From Nocardia camponoti (GTDB lineage Bacteria; Actinomycetota; Actinomycetes; Mycobacteriales; Mycobacteriaceae), in the NCBI RefSeq assembly GCF_014646135.1, contig NZ_BMMW01000001.1, forward strand, positions 637,570-701,569: a stretch of DNA of 64,000 nucleotides. The letters are read 5' to 3'. Numbering within the stretch: position 1 is the stretch's first letter; every line of letters starts with the position of its first letter. A model generated the notes under the pieces. It was not told the DNA's origin and did no database searches. It saw nothing but the letters and a program-made list of their open reading frames with translations. The position numbers and the translations under genes were made by a program. Below are positions 60,953 to 64,000 of the stretch, one piece after another.

Positions 60953-62483
60953 GTGAGCGCGGCTACCGCCAACACCACCGACACGATGACGAAGTTGATC
61001 GCGACCAGGGGCCAGATGAAGCGCAGGAATCGGTCATAGCCAACCTTAGCCATCGCGAGGCCGCCCACAACAACCACGTTGGTCGGCGCGACGAGCATCG
61101 CCAGGCCGTGGCCCATCTGGAACGACGTGATGACAAGGGAGCGAGGCACATCCGCGAAGTCGCCGAGGGGTGCCAGCAGCGGCATGGCCAGGGTGGCATG
61201 TCCCGATGACGACGGGATCAGCACAGCTAGTGGGATATTCACGATCATCACCAGTACCGCGAACACCGCGGCCGACGCCCCGTTGACGAGTGACTCCATC
61301 GCGTTGAGGACGGTGTCGAGGGTCTCGGTGTTGGTCATGATCACCGAGACACCACGCGCCAGCATGATCACGATCGCGGGCCCGACCATGTCGCCCGCGC
61401 CGCGCGTGATCAGCGAGACGATGTCCTTCTCGCCCATCCGGGCCACCACGCCAACCACGATCGCCGCGATCACGAACAGCATCGACAGTTGCGGGAACCA
61501 CCAGTTCAGTTCGAACCAGTACGGCTCGGTGGCGGTGACGTGGAAGTCGTCGTATTCGGCGGGCCCGGTGGCGCCGCCGAAGATGGCCGACCACGGGATC
61601 ACCGAGAAGATCATCAGCGCGAAGGTGAACCCGGTGATGGCGAGCACCCATTTCTGCGTGCCGGTGAGGTTCTCGTCGGCCTGCGGCGTGGCGAGCTCGT
61701 CGGATTCGCTTGTGTCACTGTCGAATCCGACGAGCGACTTCGAGTGGTCGCGTTGGACGCGGGCCGCGTAACGCAGCACGAACGCCACCGCGACGGCGGT
61801 GAGCACCACCCAGAGCAAAAAACGCAAAACGATGCCGTCGCCGATCGACACGCCCGCCTCACCGGAGGCGACACCGATCGAGAACGGGTTCACCGTCGAG
61901 GCCATGCAGCCGATCAGCGCGCCGACGATGATCGTCGCGGCCGCGACCATTCGGTCGTAGCCCAGTGCCAGCATCAGCGGGATGATCAGCGCATAGAACC
62001 CGAAGGTCTCCACCGAGAAGCCCATCGTGGTGCCCAGCACCGAGAACAGCACCATGATCACGGTGATGAGCAGCCAACCCTTGTCGTGCAGGCGCGCGCC
62101 GAGTCGACCGACGGCCACCTCAAGGCTGCGGGTGGCGAAGCTGACCGAGATGAACGCGCCGAGGGCCATGATGAACAGCACGACACCGACCGAACCGACA
62201 GGCGGCCGAGGTTGTCGGGGTCGACGAAGCCGGTGAACAGGTCTTGGGTGCCGTAGAGCCCGTTGACGGGCGCGAGGATCAACTGTTGGACGCGCTCGCC
62301 CCACGACAGCGGCGACGGCACCTCGGTGAAGGTGCCAGGGATGGGCGCGCCGTCGGCGTCGGTGGCGAAGGTGCCGCTGGGCAGGAACAGCGCCATGACC
62401 CAGACCAGGATCATGACGATCGTCAAAACCGTGACGGCACCGGGGAATTCGAATTTCTTCTTGGTCGGGGTCTCGGTGGTCAT
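60949..62483 (-). pseudogene. YfcC-type transporter with an apparent frameshift
   Basis: Membrane protein of the YfcC family (putative basic amino-acid or dicarboxylate carriers) with about 12 hydrophobic segments. The N-terminus MTTETPTKKKFEFPGAVTVL starts at ATG 62483 and reads in one frame to FVDPDNLGRL. From about 62200 on, the homologous continuation (GSVGVVLFIMALGAFISVSFATR and on to a normal C-terminus) is in another frame. One base is missing or extra in the 62185-62215 interval. The long remaining frame has no other damage, so a recent mutation or a sequencing error are both possible. ATG overlaps the M20 stop. Confidence 0.78.
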
Positions 62484-63850
62484 GATCGCATCGCCTCCGC
62501 GTAGTTGCGGAAGAACAGGGCCTTGGCTTCGGTGGCCTTGGCGAGTTCGTCGATGAGCACGCGCTCGTTGGGGCCGTGGATGTTGGCGTAGCCGTCGGTG
62601 GCGCCGAAGAGTAGTTTCTCCGCCTCGGGCACGGCGGTGTCGAGTGCCATGACCAGTGGGATCGAGCCGCCACCTGCCATTTCCCCTGCCTGGGCGCCCC
62701 ACGCGGTGGTCAGCGCGGCTTCGGCGGCGTCGAAGGCGGGTCCACCGGTGGTCGCCGCGAAACCGTTGCCGGTCTCGCCCGCGGTCACCGTGAGTTCCAC
62801 GCCGAACGGGCGCAGGGCTTTCAGGTGGTCGATCACCGCGCGCTGCGCTTCCTCGGCGTCTTGACCTGGGTGAACGCGCACGTTGAGCACCGCGCGCGCC
62901 GCCCCGGCGACCGCGTTGACGGCGGCGTCGGCATTGGGCGCGTCGAACCCGATCACCGTGATGGCCGGGCCCGACCAGATGCGCTCGCCGATGCTGCCGG
63001 TGCCCTGAAGCTCCACGTTGTCGAGGATCTCGGCGAGTTCGCGGAATTCCGCCTCGGTGTAGGAGCTGCCGGTCCACTCCTCGCGCCGCAACCCGGGGAC
63101 CGCGACATCACCGTTGTCGTCGTGCAGACTCGCCAACGCCCGAATCAACGCCAGTCGCGCGTCGGGGGCGGCACCGCCGTAGAGCCCGCTGTGCTTGTCT
63201 GCCTCCAGAGTTCGCGCTTCAACGCTGACCTGGGCCGACCCGCGCAGCGCGACGGTCAACGTGGGCACGCCGGGACGCACGCTGCCCACGTCGGCGATCA
63301 CCATCGCGTCGGCGGCGAACAACTCGGGGTTTTTCACCGGGTAGAAGTCGAAGGGACTGCCGAACTCCTCTTGACCTTCCAAGACGAGTTTCACCGTGAC
63401 CGGCGGTTTGCCACCCCAAACCCTCAGCGCGCCAAGGATACTCACGATATTGGCTTTCGAATCTGCGCTGCCGCGACCGTAGATCGCGCCGTCGCGTTCG
63501 GCCGGTTCGAACGGCGGGGTGTCCCACAGTTCGACGTCGTCGGCGGGCACCACGTCGTAGTGGGTGTACATCAGCACTGTCGGCGCCGACTCCGACGGGC
63601 CGGGGACCGTCGCGAGGATCACCGGCGCGGTCTTACCCTCGATCACCAAGTCGTCGATCCGCTCGACGCCCGCGTCGCGCAACATGTCCACGATCAGGTC
63701 GTGGGCGGCGAACAGCGGTTCGGTCGGGTAGCCGTCGGTCGCGATCGAGGGGATGGCGACGAGAGCTTTCAGGTCGGCGACGAGGTCGGGAAGGAGCGCG
63801 GCGACCTCGCTGGCGATCTGCGCGTCGGAACGGGAGGTGGACGTCGACAT
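62480..63850 (-). CDS. M20 family dipeptidase/hydrolase
   Basis: 456 aa cytosolic zinc hydrolase. Seen: VLMYTHYDVVPAD (His ligand), GRGSADSKANI (bridging Asp), LEGQEEFGSP (catalytic and ligand Glu), RTLEADKHSGLYGG in the lid domain with conserved His, and GGSIPLVMAL near the end. It fits the M20 carnosinase/CNDP-like subgroup. ATG at 63850 with GGAAAGGAA upstream. It overlaps the transporter by four bases, suggesting that a peptide or amide is imported and cut (inference). Confidence 0.88.
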   Translation of the reverse strand: MSTSTSRSDAQIASEVAALLPDLVADLKALVAIPSIATDGYPTEPLFAAHDLIVDMLRDAGVERIDDLVIEGKTAPVILATVPGPSESAPTVLMYTHYDVVPADDVELWDTPPFEPAERDGAIYGRGSADSKANIVSILGALRVWGGKPPVTVKLVLEGQEEFGSPFDFYPVKNPELFAADAMVIADVGSVRPGVPTLTVALRGSAQVSVEARTLEADKHSGLYGGAAPDARLALIRALASLHDDNGDVAVPGLRREEWTGSSYTEAEFRELAEILDNVELQGTGSIGERIWSGPAITVIGFDAPNADAAVNAVAGAARAVLNVRVHPGQDAEEAQRAVIDHLKALRPFGVELTVTAGETGNGFAATTGGPAFDAAEAALTTAWGAQAGEMAGGGSIPLVMALDTAVPEAEKLLFGATDGYANIHGPNERVLIDELAKATEAKALFFRNYAEAMRS

Positions 63851-63880
63851 GGGCAGTTCCTTTCCTAGATCAGCGCGAAT

Positions 63881-64000
63881 TCAGTTGTCGCCGCTCAACA
63901 CCGAGCGCAGGCGTTCGGTGTCGGCGGGGGTCCAGCCGGGTAGGTCGAGGATCGCGGCCCACGCGTTGGCGATGTCGGCGCGGAACACGTGACCGTGGCC
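63881..64000 (-). CDS. C-terminal fragment of an unknown gene (cut by the window edge)
   Basis: The minus strand encodes 39 residues (GHGHVFRADIANAWAAIL, then DLPGWTPADTERLRSVLSG) ending in TGA at 63881-63883, 30 bases before the M20 start. The codon pattern is coding-like. It is probably the upstream gene of the same operon. The fragment is too short to name a family. Confidence 0.6.
   Translation of the reverse strand, partial: GHGHVFRADIANAWAAILDLPGWTPADTERLRSVLSGDN

Overview
The window is high-GC actinobacterial DNA, most likely from the order Mycobacteriales. The evidence is a complete Pup-proteasome block (dop-pup-prcB-prcA-pafA plus pafB/pafC), the tatA-tatC-helY trio, an aerobic cobalamin pathway with a fused CobIJ, and a gene order that follows Mycobacterium tuberculosis Rv2062c-Rv2112c (cobN, cobG, cobH, cobIJ, cobK, cobL, SDR, F420/PPOX enzyme, peptidase, 5'-3' exonuclease, DUF4333 protein, helY, tatC, tatA, pafC, pafB, pafA, prcA, prcB, pup, dop). 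That comparison is from memory, not from a search. The genus cannot be fixed from this sequence. I see no rRNA, tRNA or CRISPR array.

Layout. 0-6.8 kb: a partial DHA2 transporter, a small hypothetical gene, a thioesterase, and cobN behind a cobalamin riboswitch. 6.8-9.06 kb: an EcsC-like gene and cobG. 9.06-30.3 kb is a long insertion between cobG and cobH. It holds a GntR-controlled BMP-type (nucleoside) ABC transporter operon with an ornithine-cyclodeaminase-like gene and a deaminase, an AAA ATPase/RloB pair that looks like an anti-phage module, and a type VII-linked Rhs polymorphic toxin operon. Downstream of the toxin lies an AT-richer cemetery of intact and broken immunity genes with duplicated fragments. 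A lysE exporter, ddaH and a divergent Lrp regulator follow. 30.3-37.6 kb: cobH, cobIJ, a PadR regulator, cobK, cobL, an SDR and a PPOX/F420 enzyme. cobM is not where it is expected. 37.9-53.7 kb: the conserved housekeeping block listed above, nearly all on the minus strand, with panE and a MaoC hydratase inserted. 53.8-64 kb: a DUF1576 membrane protein, the urease operon ureABCFGD, and an AraC regulator cotranscribed with a (frameshifted) YfcC-type transporter and an M20 peptidase.

How the parts work together. CobG, CobH, CobIJ, CobK, CobL and CobN cover much of the route from precorrin-2 to cobalt insertion, with B12 feedback on cobN through the riboswitch. Pup is deamidated by Dop, ligated to substrates by PafA, and the tagged proteins enter the PrcAB core; the Mpa/ARC ATPase is outside the window. 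Urease lacks a ureE gene, but UreG carries an unusual His-rich C-terminal tail that could store or deliver nickel. The most interesting accessory material is the RloAB-like pair and the Rhs/immunity locus, where repeated recombination has left datable scars, including a 66-bp copy of the lysE 3' end 8 kb from its parent.
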